The notes under the pieces are model-generated. The model was not told where the DNA came from. It made no database searches and saw only the letters and a list, made by a program, of their open reading frames with translations. Of a DNA stretch of 64,000 nucleotides, positions 1 through 10,899 are shown one piece after another. Position 1 is the stretch's first letter, and each line of letters begins with the position of its first letter. The stretch lies in contig NC_052404.1 in assembly GCF_009389715.1 (NCBI RefSeq), positions 10,486,480 through 10,550,479 of the forward strand, in the 5' to 3' direction. The translations under genes were made by a program, and so were the position numbers. The DNA is from Phoenix dactylifera. Taxonomy: Eukaryota; Streptophyta; Magnoliopsida; Arecales; Arecaceae.

Positions 1-658
1 GCAAAAATAGTAGAACAAAAAATTTGGGAGAGAAAAAAATAAATTTGTTCCAAAGAAAATAAAAATTGAAACAAAGAGTTCAACTCCCTTACCTCACCAA
101 AAATAATTCTCTCCAAGTTTTCGCATAACTTTCTCCCTCTATTTATGAAACCACACACTCTCTTCTACTGCAAGGCAAACAAAAACATTAATATTCCGCT
201 TCAACTAATAAACAAATTTAAGTATATCAAGCTTAAGGCTCAACCTAACTAAAATAGCCAGCACTAAAAAGACAAACTATTCTAACTAGAGTTAGAATAA
301 AAAATAAAGATAAACTAGGAATGGAATCCTCGAACAAAAAGGATAAGAAATGGACTTCCAACATTATTTGATTGAGATGCTCATTCCTCACTTCATTTGC
401 ATTCAGTTTTTCTCAACCAATATTGTCATCTTGCTATGTTATTTTTTATTTTCAAAGATTAAGAAGTTAGGAGACTCTGTAATGTACAACCAGTGTCCTA
501 TTACCTTACTGTTTTTTGTGCCTCGCCGCTAGCTTATTTGTTGGATACCTACAAATGCCTGTCTTTGATTTATAAAAGCTAATGGACCTATTTAATACCA
601 GAAAGCTGTTTGATAACTAATAATACGGACTTCTCGTTGTCTTTATCTTCTACTATAG
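1..658. other. probable intron of the left-edge gene
   Basis: AT-rich sequence with no supportable exon. It precedes the acceptor at 658 and is probably intronic for the gene ending at 2108. Short reading frames here have no coding character. Confidence 0.4.
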
Positions 659-2108
659 ATTGATAGCCCTTCTTCCCTGTTGGCTGGTCAGCCGCATCAT
701 GTATGGACTGCTCAATACCCGGCCCCCATTGAGGTAATGTTTTACAATTTTTTCTTTTTATCGCAAATTCTCCTTAGCTAAATGTCAAATAAGATTAGCT
801 TAATCCTTTTTTTTTTAAAAAAAAATAACTTGATTTGTCAACTCTTGCAGAAGCTGGTGGTTTAGATTTTGAAATTCAACCATTTATTTTAGCTTCTAGT
901 TTCACTGTATTGCATATGGTTTTAGAAATCAGCAAGTTCTGGTAGTTATTTTGCTTTGTCTTTTGCCACAACAATTGTATATGGTTGGGCTTTGTAAATT
1001 TAGTAAAGTTAGTGGTACTCGCGTCTGAAACGGTTCCCTGAAATGAACATCTAGTAGTTGACATTCCGAACCGCTCAACAGCTTGTGGAAATGCTATAAT
1101 TTTTATTGGTCAAAAATTTTCTCCTTTGCAAGCATCTGACTACGAGGTAGGATAACTTGTTAAGCTATGGATACCCAGTGACACTAGACTTACTGTTTTC
1201 TGGTAACTTTTTATCTCGGTGAAACCAGATCGTTAAGACGTGTCTCATCCACCATTAGCTGTGAAATGCATATGTCACGCATCTGAGATTTCAGTTTGAA
1301 ATTTTCTGAATGAATTATTACCTAAGAGCCAGTTCCCTTGACATATCCGCTCATTGGGAGGGTGTCATATGTCACCATCCACGTCAATTTCCATAATAGA
1401 GTGGGCGCAGGGCACGGGGGGGCATCTGTAGCATTGGTCATGGTAAAAATTTAGCGGTCCTTTTTGAAGGTTTCATCAGTTTGGCTTCAGCCTAAATAGT
1501 AAAGTGTCTCTTATTTAAAGTATCTTAATTGTAGCCTAAGGGGCATACATAATTTCATTAATACCTTCTTTGGCGAAACAGGTCTTATCCTTTTGGGAGC
1601 GAGTATCAATTAACCTCAGAAGTAGGCACATCGAAAATCAAAGATTAATGTCTAACCTGTAATTGTACAAGAGCAACCATATTCCATTCAAGGATAATTA
1701 GCCTTTTCTAGGAGGTCACCTAGCTCGTAACGTTGCAGTCTTATTCTGTTGACAGCCATTTGTCGCAAGTTACATAGATACTGAGCTTTCATAATATGCT
1801 ATTGACATGCTCTGTTTTTCCTGTATCATTTGTTTACGGCATGTATCGCATATAGTTGTGTCGACTGCATGTGATTAGTTGCTGCCTATGATTTACAGGA
1901 AAGAGCAAGGGAGAAGAGGCCTGAGGTTGGTTCTCCAGCTCTACCCACCTGGGCATGGCAGATGCATGGCCCTGCTCCATTTTCGCTGCTCTCTTCTGCA
2001 GCATCATCAGGATTCTCAATTACTGCCGTCACATCTGCCCATCCTTCGGCATCCCTGCAATCCCAGTTCGACCCACTAGCTCCGTCCAATTTTCTTTTCG
2101 AGAGCTGA
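659..2108 (+). CDS. 3'-terminal exons of an unrecognised plant gene
   Basis: Two exons on the + strand fit together. The first is 659-733, with an acceptor ending CTATAG and a donor GAG|GTAATG. The second is 1899-2108, with acceptor TTTACAG and a TGA stop at 2106-2108. Both are phase 0 and give the last 95 residues of a protein. The exon join reads ...YPAPIE/ERAREKRPEV..., and the tail is rich in Ser, Ala and Pro and ends NFLFES. The intron between them is about 1.17 kb. No domain is recognised. The composition resembles the disordered C-terminus of a nuclear or regulatory protein, but that is only a guess. The gene must begin to the left of the window. Base composition of the exons is clearly more GC-rich than the AT-rich flanks, which supports coding. 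Confidence 0.6.
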
Positions 2109-3215
2109 ACCCATGTGCTTGGACTTCTGCATGATGTATGCTCTCGACGCCAACATCTCTAAAGGGAGCGGCGGAGGGTAGCCATCTGCCAAGTAATAAT
2201 ACGGGGATGGTGCTTTGTTTTCAAATTTCCCATGGTGCGAGTTCGGATTTTTAACAGTTGTACGCCAGCTAACTTAAAGAGTGGATGGTCGTGATTGGAG
2301 ATTAGCTTTTGGCCTGCTGCTGGGACTTTGTGGGTGTCCTCGAATGGAGCCTTTTTTTTTTTTTTCTTTGCCTTTTGAGGGTACGTGGATTCGAAAGAAG
2401 AAAGACCGGCCAGTTGCCACTCTGGCTCCGAGCTCTCTTCTGGCTGGCCTGAAAGCATCCTTCCTGACTGCTTGTTCTGAGTTCTCTTCCTTTATTTATC
2501 TTCTCATCTCAATGGATTCCAGCAGGGCCCTGCTTTTGGCAAACGCGATGCTGTGCCACCGTTATTATTGATGGGTTCCCTTGCAATAAAACTGACGAAG
2601 CTGTGCCGGATGGTTTGTCTGGGCTTGTTTTGTTTTTTTACATGGATTGATTGATGGGATATTCTCAGTGAAGTATTCTTGGCAAGGTACTTTTTTTTTG
2701 GTTTCACTTCTGTGTAAACAGTTGAAACGGAAGCGGGGGGGTAGAGATACGTCTCTTTGTGGTGGTAATGTAGCTGGTCTTTCGTATCAGGAAACAGCCA
2801 ACGGTTACCGGCTGAAGCCGGTTATAACAATTGTTTCTTCTGGGCTGCACGCGCAACGTAACTCCTTCCACTCTCGGTCCAAGCGCGTACGCTGCGCCGA
2901 TTCTAATGCTCTTGGGTTCTAGCTTTGTGTTTTGGGAGGCTTGTCAAATCACGTGAAAAGCCTGGTCCGGCGTACACAAAAGCCAGGGGTATCCGTGGTG
3001 CGGTTGTGGTGCGTTCCGCCTTGTATGTATATCAGCGCTTTGGTTGGATTAGATATAGATGTCAAAGGATGAGATGTGATGTACCGGCCAGCTGCGAGTG
3101 GACGTCTCCCTCAGTAATTTTCAAGTTCATTTTCGTGGGGAGCCCCCCTCCCTGCATCCCCGTGAGCAGACGCACTGCAGATTTTCCGATGAAGAAGGTA
3201 GTCCACTGTAATTTA
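2109..3215. other. 3' UTR and intergenic sequence
   Basis: The first few hundred bases after the stop at 2108 are presumably 3' UTR. T-rich tracts occur at 2349-2364 and 2692-2699. I see no further gene; the open frames at 2647-2922 and 2925-3299 show no recognisable protein. Confidence 0.4.
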
Positions 3216-3219
3216 ATGC

Positions 3220-4280
3220 TCTATTTGGGAAAAAATTTAGAGAGCCAAAAAATATTTTTTAATTTTTTAAAAATATTTTTAGATAAAAATAGTGTTTGAT
3301 AAAAATTTTAAAAAATTGTTTTAGTTTTTTAAGAAAGCTGAGAGCAGCTTTTTGGAAGATGTTTTGTTTTGGAGCTTTTCGAAAAAATTGTTTTGAACTT
3401 TATCGGAAAGTTATTTTTTTCACCAAAATATTAATAATAAAATATAATAATTAAATACTGTTTCTTTATAAATTTAAAAATTTACTACAGTAATCTTAGC
3501 CATGAATCATACTTTCTTCCGTGTAACAAAAAATATTATTGTTTCTTATTATTGTATTATACTATAAATATAATACTATATTATATTATATCATAATGTT
3601 ATATTAAATAATTTAATATTATGTTATATTATGAGGAATTAATATATGCTAATAATTATAATATTTTTATCTTTATTATTATATTATACTATAAATATAA
3701 TATTATATTACATTATATTATACCATATCGATATGTTATATTAAATAATTTAATATTATATTAAGTTATTATGTTATATTACTATATTATAATAATATTA
3801 TATTATATTATAGTAATATTATACTATATCATATATTTATGTATTAATATATGTTATATTTTATTATGCTCTCTTTTATAATACTATGTAATGTTCTTTA
3901 TGATAATTTCGTTATACAAAAATACTTTCTCAATTTATTTATTAAACATATGTTAACGTGCTATTAAATAATTTAATATTATATTAAGTTATTATGTTAT
4001 ATTACTATATTATAATAATGTTATATTATATTATAGTAATATTATACTATATCATATATTTATGTATTAATATATGTTATATTTTATTATGCTCTCTTTT
4101 ATAATACTATGCAATGTTCTTTATGGTAATTTCGTTATACCAAAATACTTTCTCAATTTATTTATTAAACATATGTTAACGTGCTACAGCACTTTAAAAA
4201 TATAGTTACCAAACATCAAATAATTTTTTATAAAAGTTATACTTTTAAAAGTTCTACGACTAACAGCTCCTCCAAGTAAA
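3220..4280. mobile_element. AT-rich MITE-like element (copy 1)
   Basis: The left end starts near CTATTTGGGAAAA and the right end finishes near CAGCTCCTCCAAG, giving roughly inverted termini. Both end regions match the elements at 38137-38605 (opposite orientation) and 54228-54345, so this is a dispersed family. The interior is almost pure A/T and has been lengthened by an internal tandem duplication. No coding capacity. A hAT-type or other MITE is likely; no clear target duplication was fixed. Confidence 0.6.
3741..4186. repeat. tandem duplication, 223-bp period
   Basis: Two near-identical units, 3741-3963 and 3964-4186, both end in TATGTTAACGTGCTA and differ at only a few positions. They lie inside the AT-rich MITE-like element and explain its greater length compared with the copy at 38.1 kb. 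Confidence 0.8.
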
Positions 4281-4284
4281 GCAT

Positions 4285-5642
4285 GGTTGGATTGATTGGT
4301 AACTTCGAACTAAGAATTTTCACCGTAACAATTTTCACTTGTATAAGAATTCATGCTCTTGAGAATACAACGTTCATGACTCAAAAACAGCATCCCCGAC
4401 TTGCAAACTTATGAAGGGACACGACTGCCGAGATGACTCTCAGGTTTGCCTGCGGGATTTTTACGGCCCCCGTTTCCACGTACGTATCGTCTGAAATCTG
4501 TCCACAGAGCTTGCGCCACATCAGTCGAAGTCTGTGAAGACGCGGAGATGGCACATTAGCCTCATCGTATTGACTGTTTCAGTGACGCCCTCGCAGCCTC
4601 TGGAGGATCCATGCAGAAATAAAGTTGCCTGTATATGTTTTTCAGAAAAATAAAGATGTCTACATTAATACCCTCGCAGAAGTGTACAAGAGTTGAGTGA
4701 TGCTAGCCAGACACAAAAATCTCATGCACAGAAAGAACTACCCATCTGATGGGAAACATGGCTTTGTAAGAAGGTGACAGGATCCCACGTTTGTATTTTG
4801 AAAGAAATTCCAACTAAAATAACAAAGATGCATGTATTCCCTTATTATTAGTCGTCAAAGATGAGTTTTTCATCCATATGAGCGATGTCCTTCAAATATA
4901 ACAGGCTGGATAAGCACCTCTATTTTTCTTCCTGAAAGCTGATAAGAAGAACTGTCTCTTTTTTTATGCAGTGATTCAAAGAGTAACACAAGTTAGACTT
5001 AATAATTAATTCATCACTCGCATTAATTACCTTCCTAAGGTAGCATTTTTTCACTTGTCAGTTGTCACAAATTAAGCAAGCCAATAAATGGAGAACTATA
5101 AATTAAGCAGACAGTGCATGCAACTGTACCATGCGCACGAGTTACGTATCTTCGAGTCAAACAGGCAATATCCAAGTGAAAATTCCAACCGTAGTCAAAG
5201 AGTTGATTGAATTTCAGAATAATTATTACATGCAGCGTGGTCGCATTTAAACATAGAATGCCTGTTTCAGCTTTTCTCTCAGGTCAGTCGGCCTCGCTTG
5301 TGCAATAAACAACAAAGGAGGTTTGAGTAAAAGTTCAGATAGGAGATATGCCTTTGCATGCATTGAGGGGATACGGTAATTATTTAAAATACGTGGTCCA
5401 AGGTCATGAGGCATCACATCCCCTCTTATAAGTTTTCTTCTACAATAAAGATAAACAAGAAATTTAAAAAAAAACAAATAGCAGGAAAATGTAAAGAAAT
5501 ATAGGATAAAACCAAAAAAAAAAACTCATCCTCAACAAATAAAGAACAAATACAAGAAAAATGAAAACCTATTTATGCAAGTCATTGAATATGTATGATT
5601 GTGGAAGAAAAAAAAAGAATACATACAATATAATCCATGTAT
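4285..5642. other. gene-free stretch
   Basis: No convincing exon, RNA gene or mobile element was seen on either strand. Confidence 0.4.
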
Positions 5643-5647
5643 CTATT

Positions 5648-6295
5648 TGTTGGGGGGGGAATAGTCCCACATCGGCTAGTAGCAGAAAGGTTTTGTACCT
5701 TAAATGGAAGGTGGAAATCCTTTCCTCTCGAGGGCCCTTTTGTGGGACAAAACCGTGAGGGCACAAGTCTCCCCCCGTCAGCACTGGACGCGTGGACCGG
5801 AGCGTCCAAAGCGGACAATACCTCGGGAGGAATGCAGTTCTCTTTCGCTGCTAGCTTAATGTAGTCTATGCTGTTGTGTGAGGTTCCGGCCAAAGCGTCG
5901 TCCCCGCAACAGATGGCGCCGTCTGTGGGAAGGGCCCCCTCTGCCGTTGACTACCCCTCAGGTTGCCTGGGAGGCTGGTAAAGCCGAGTTAAACCGGCAC
6001 AGTACCTTCCCGCTGGGGGGCTATGTTGCGGGGGGAACCTGAAAATAGTCCTACATCGGCTAGTAGCGGAAAGGTTCTGTGCCTTAAATGGGGGGTGGAA
6101 ATCATTTCCTCTCGAAGGCCCTTTTGTGGGACAAAACTGTGAGGGCACAAGTCTCCCTCCATCAGCGTTGGACGCGCGGGCCGGAGCGCCCAAAGCGGAC
6201 AATACCTCGGAAGAAATGCATTTCTCTTTTTCTGCTAGCTTAATATGGGCTATGCTATTGTGTGAGGCTCCGGCCAAAGCACTGTCCCCGTAATA
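5648..6295. mobile_element. complete TRIM (short LTR retrotransposon), family A
   Basis: Two long terminal repeats, 5648-5911 and 6024-6295, both start TGTTG. The first ends CAACA, the second a mutated TAATA. They flank a 112-bp internal segment with no protein. A 5-bp target duplication, CTATT, lies at 5643-5647 and 6296-6300. The internal segment starts with GATGGCGCCGTCTGTGG, the usual primer-binding-side sequence of many plant LTR elements, and ends in a G-rich polypurine-like run. Size and lack of genes match terminal-repeat retrotransposons in miniature. Open frames across it are not genes. Confidence 0.88.
5664..5674 (+). promoter_or_regulatory. USE-like motif in the TRIM LTR
   Basis: GTCCCACATCG matches the plant snRNA upstream sequence element (RTCCCACATCG). 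A weak TATA-like TTAAAT begins 25 bases after it. The second LTR has one change (GTCCTACATCG, near 6048). Function in the element is inference. Confidence 0.4.
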
Positions 6296-6300
6296 CTATT

Positions 6301-9174
6301 CATTTTTTTATTCTACTTCACACCTTCTGCAAACAATCCATATATCATGCTGACACACACCGACCCACCCCAACCTTGCAAAAAAAAAGAAAAGAAAAGC
6401 TCCACTGTGGTGGCCCTGGTGGGTGATGACTGTGTCAATTCTCTTAGATTATCCCAGATGAGAGTGAGCCGTTATATAAATTTCAATTTGACTTATCTTT
6501 TGTCAAATCCCAGAAGGTCCTAGCTACACACTGTTTGCTGATTGAGAGCATTCTCTTTTTTAAATAGCCCTAATTATTCCTGCTGCCTATCAAATGCATC
6601 CCTACACCAAAAGAGGTGACGCCAAGTTCGAGCTTATCAGGTTTAAGTTGACCCCACAGCTTGCGGTGCCAAAGAAGATATATTTTTTTTTGATACAAGA
6701 AAGAAGATATTTTTGGTGGCTCCTTTCTCAGGCATGGCTTTGGTGCCTCCTCGATCTGGGATTCCTTGAGTTCGACAAAACACTACACAACTTGGAAGCC
6801 GTACGTTTCCTCGCTTCGATTTCTCTGCTTTCTTTATTGGGAGTAATGCGTCACTGCATGCGTATGCACTCTCACTGTTGCTTATACTAATCTTCTTGTG
6901 TCACGTGGATTTGTATTTTTTTTTTATTTTCTTGTTAAGGGTCAATCTCCAGGTCCACGGACGTTGTGTTCTTTCCTTTTATTTTATTGAGAGTTTTAAA
7001 CACCAGCTGTCTGTCATTATTTTTGGATATTATAAAAAATATATAGGATTTATGACAAATAATGGCGACAACAAACTGGTATCCAACGACGACAGGATCC
7101 AACGCCGCTTTAAAATAGATCTCACCTCTGGACCCAAATATTTATGTTAAAAATTAGCTGTAGTTCTTATCAAAAAAAATAGTTGTAAGCAAGTTGGCTA
7201 CGCCACGTATCTCGCGATCTTTGTTGCAGATCGTGCAACCCTGCCACGAAAAATTAGGTACATCATCACATATCTTTAAAAATTAAAAATAAAAAAGTCA
7301 AATTCGAATTATTCTTTTCCATAGATGAAGTCGCAGGTAATGGGTTCTTAATCTACCAGCCAGAAGAAAGATTTCGCTGGAACAGCAAGGCATCGGAGTT
7401 GTCCGGGTCACCTTGACCGTCCAATACAAATCTTGTTTGGTTACTCGGCAGCCCCCTCCCTTGGAGTAGTGAAACTTGGGCGAATTTGAGAAGAATTCGG
7501 CAACCGGTGGGCCAAATCATTCATGCAGCAGCTAGATCCTTGCCTATATCTTTAGTGCCTGACATTTGAAGACTTGAAGCCCTCCAATATTGGAGTTAGG
7601 ATTATGATCCATATATTACCGTGGGTCTTGTGGCATCCCTTCCTTGCCGGCCAAATAAATCTAATTATGAGCTGGGCTTGGGCACAGAAAATATCAAATA
7701 TTATATAGTCTCGACCTGAAGCTCCATTAAAGATAAATAGAGTTTAGGTCCGAGTCTGCAAATGATCAGCTCTACGCTCGGGATACATGTAGGCGCTCTT
7801 ACCGCATACCTTAAGGTGTGGTTTGTGGCCGGCACTACATGGGCCCACCAAAATAGTCCTCCTCGTATTGGACCTCGTGCATCTCTGTTTTGGGCTTTGT
7901 GGGAAGTTGGAATGCGAATAATGGGCCCATTTAGCTACGGGGCACTAGAAGACCTGGGTTTCGTGCACTCAACCACTCATTGACTTGTATGAGAACAGGA
8001 GACAAGAAGCCTTGGATAGTCTCATGACTTGAAAAAAATTTATTACATCAGCAGGCATGTATGATGCGCATAAAAGTGATATACAGCTGCAAATCTACCT
8101 GCTTTCCCCTCCAGATAATGGAGAAAAAACAATAAAAAGATGGTTGTGATGAAGCGTCACACGAGGGGAAAAATAGCTATAGGAAATATTCTAGACTGTT
8201 AGGTTAGAAAATAAAAAAAATCTGATACAGTAATGCAGTTTCTGTATGATTAGCCATATAAGTCATCATTGAGCAACATTGTTTATTTTTCTATAAACAT
8301 AAGCCATCTCAAAAAAAAATATAGAGTAGAAGCCATTCTCCTGCTGTCCTAAATCAAGTGATGGTATTAATTTCAAAAAAATGGTAGATTTGACAGCCAC
8401 CCAATCACCATCAACGATTCCCTTCAAGTGTAACGAAAAAAAAATCAAGAATAATATGATTCACCCTCATTTGTTTTATTGCATACAATAGTCCTTTCCA
8501 TGCCCTCGGCCAATGAAACTTGATATCTGAACAAGTCTAACGCTACCTACTGCCACTCGTATATGTTTTAATCAATGGATATGGCTCTTTTCAATCGCAC
8601 CCACACAAAGGTAGCCCTATCATATCTTGCATGGAAGGAAATCTTAGATCTTGTATCGAATGCGGCTTGGAATCTAGTGAGCTTAGTTTTCATCACATGT
8701 TTAATATCATTCAATGCGCAGTGAATAGAAATAATGTCATGCATTAAATGTCGTATTAGAATTGGTGACGCAGAAGGAAACTTGCGAAATATACTCATGG
8801 GGGGACTATAGTTCTTATTAGTGGATTTTCAGAACCACACGTCATTATAACCGTTCTTTGGTACACGCTATCTGTGCTGGATCTCAATCCTACCTTATAC
8901 ATGGATATAGCCCAGAGGCTGGACCATCTTGGAGCTCATAAAATTAAAGGGCGTTGCACAAGAATTTCTTAGTCATTCACAGCCTCACGAGCAGCCAGAC
9001 TTGACTTAAGCGGATATGTCCCCACTCAGTTTGGAAGGGACAGGTTTTGGTTTTGCTGTATGCATGCATAATAAGCATAGGTAAGCGATTAATAAGCTAG
9101 GAAGTTCTGTAGGTACACCTTGCCATGGCATACATGTCACGCTTTGGCATATGCTAACATGTGAACCATCGTAT
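6301..9174. other. gene-free stretch
   Basis: Only short frames without coding character are present. Several A- and T-runs are visible. I see no recognisable gene, RNA or complete element. Confidence 0.4.
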
Positions 9175-9179
9175 CTTCT

Positions 9180-9623
9180 TGCGAAGATTCGTGCGAATGT
9201 GTGTTTAGTTCTATATCAGTTATGCATTGAATAGATTTTGGATCCTCATATAAGGCCAAGAAATCTAAATAATACCTTTCGGCTAACTTTTTTGAGGTGA
9301 GGTACTGAATTGTGACAAAATGGTATCAGAGAGAGTCTGACCTATAGTCTATATGGACCAGGAGATTCTGCAGCACGAGCCCCTTAGAGAGCTGACCATG
9401 GGCCAACCATAGTGCTTACGATTAGAATTGAATGTATTTGAACCCTTAGCCTGGTGAGTACGTCAAAGCTTAAACGAAGGAAGTATGTGAGAATCCATGC
9501 CGACATATATTTAGCCCTACATCAGCTATGCAATGAGTAGATATTAGATACTTAAGAAGGGCCAAAGAATCTAAATAATATCTTCGGACTAGCATTTTTG
9601 GGTGAGGTCTTTAGGTTGTGACA
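9180..9623 (+). mobile_element. TRIM retrotransposon, family B (copy 1)
   Basis: Two 138-bp LTRs, 9180-9317 and 9486-9623, both begin TG(T/C)GA and end TGTGACA. Three bases after the first LTR comes TGGTATCAGAGAGAG, a primer-binding site for initiator tRNA-Met. A purine-rich GAAGGAAGTA precedes the second LTR. Flanks CTTCT (9175-9179) and CTTCC (9624-9628) form an imperfect target duplication. The 168-bp interior has no gene. A related copy lies at 54812-55230. Confidence 0.85.
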
Positions 9624-9741
9624 CTTCCCCTCTCCCAAGCTTTTGATCTACATAGCTTACTAATAGATGACCAGTTATTCCACACAAAGATTTCAGATAT
9701 CTCAGGCTATTTCTTGCGTCACTTTCGCATTCGTATCCCTC

Positions 9742-9835
9742 CGCGCTCTGTATGAATTTTTCGAGCCACAATAAATGGACTTCTGCGCTTTGTATGAATT
9801 TTTCGAGCCATAATAAATGTAGGTCTGCGCTTTGC
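9742..9835. repeat. 41-bp tandem repeat, about two copies
   Basis: GCGCTYTGTATGAATTTTTC recurs at 9742 and 9782, each followed by GAGCCAYAATAAATG; a partial third copy starts near 9822. Confidence 0.7.
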
Positions 9836-10554
9836 GTTATCTGTTTGATGAAATTGTTTCACAAAGACAACATAGATGACTGATGGAGAACCCATGCATG
9901 GTTCCCTCCCTGTAGACCGTCCAAACACAGGACCCATCCATTCCAATTCCCAAGTGCACAATATATAAACCTTAATCTTCACAAGTCTATGCTCCTTTTT
10001 GGCACCAATCTGTGTGGAAAGTGCAATTTTTATTTTCTGAGCAAAACGGTGGCAAGCTGCCTCACATTTCATTGATAACTGCAATTTTAATTTTCCATGG
10101 TCTCTTTTGTACCATTCAATATATCCAATGGAATTGAGATGGGATTGTCATCCAATATATTTTAGCAACAACTGAAACAGCAACAAATTATCATCTAATA
10201 TTGCTCAGATAATCTCAGTCAAAATCTTATTTACACCAAAAAATTTACAAGACTTCTAGGGAGGGAAAGGATTTCTACCCATACAGCAATACCCTGCTCC
10301 ACATCTGTTCTTCAAGGAGAAGTGAACAAAAGGGGCAGGCAGAGACCACTAGAGTTACATACGAAAGCAAACGACTATAAATTCCTTATCTGAAACTAGC
10401 AAGCCGAGCTCAAGGAATAACTTTCCAAGTGATCAACACAGTGAGAAGAAATTAAAAAAAAAGAAGACGACTTCTGAGGCACCTCAAGTTCTTTACAAGG
10501 GCTATGCCGAGTATTGGCCGGATTCGGGACGCTCCTTGCCGAGTTATATACTGA
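9836..10554. other. gene-free stretch; probable 3' flank of the 67-residue gene
   Basis: No exon recognised. The part next to 10555 is probably the 3' UTR of the minus-strand small gene. Confidence 0.35.
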
Positions 10555-10758
10555 TCAACACTCAGAGCCGGCTTCTGAGGTGTAGCCGCTCGGCGATGGA
10601 GTCGACGGGGAGAACCCTTCTTCCCGGGACTTGTCCCCTTTCTTCGAGCCTTTAGGGATGACCGCTCGCACCAAGGTTCCAAATATCCTCGCTTTGATCT
10701 GGCCTCGCTTCGGCAGCGGCCTCCCCTTCTTTGGAAGATCGGACACCTGACGCTCCAT
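10555..10758 (-). CDS. small basic protein, 67 residues
   Basis: A single uninterrupted frame starts at the ATG at 10758 and ends with TGA at 10555. The protein begins MERQVSDL, is rich in Lys and Arg (PKKGRPLPKRGQIKARIF) and has a Ser/Pro/Gly-rich tail. It has the look of the short plant proteins with an N-terminal LPKRGQIK-type motif. I recall such a family but cannot name a function. A good TATA box lies 123 bp upstream on the same strand, and the leader between them is CT-rich, as expected for a real transcription unit. An in-frame non-ATG extension upstream exists, but ATG is the preferred start. GC content is distinctly higher than the surroundings. Confidence 0.6.
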   Translation of the reverse strand: MERQVSDLPKKGRPLPKRGQIKARIFGTLVRAVIPKGSKKGDKSREEGFSPSTPSPSGYTSEAGSEC

Positions 10759-10880
10759 CACCGACAGAGTTACAAATGGAAAGCAGCGCAAATCTTTCAG
10801 AAGATTAGGAGGAGGTGGAGGAGGAGATCGTCTCCGTGGCAGCGATGAGAAGAGTGATGGTGAGGAGCCTGGAGAGATGA

Positions 10881-10890
10881 TATATTTATA
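10881..10890 (-). promoter_or_regulatory. TATA box of the 67-residue gene
   Basis: On the minus strand the sequence reads TATAAATATA, 123 bases before the ATG at 10758, followed by a pyrimidine-rich leader. Typical plant TATA placement. Confidence 0.55.
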
Positions 10891-10899
10891 GAACTGGGG

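Noticed and set aside
5569-6277. Related 100-residue minus-strand proteins at 5582-5893 and 5951-6277
   Set aside because: They are translations of the two LTRs of the same TRIM; the similarity is due to the LTR repeat.
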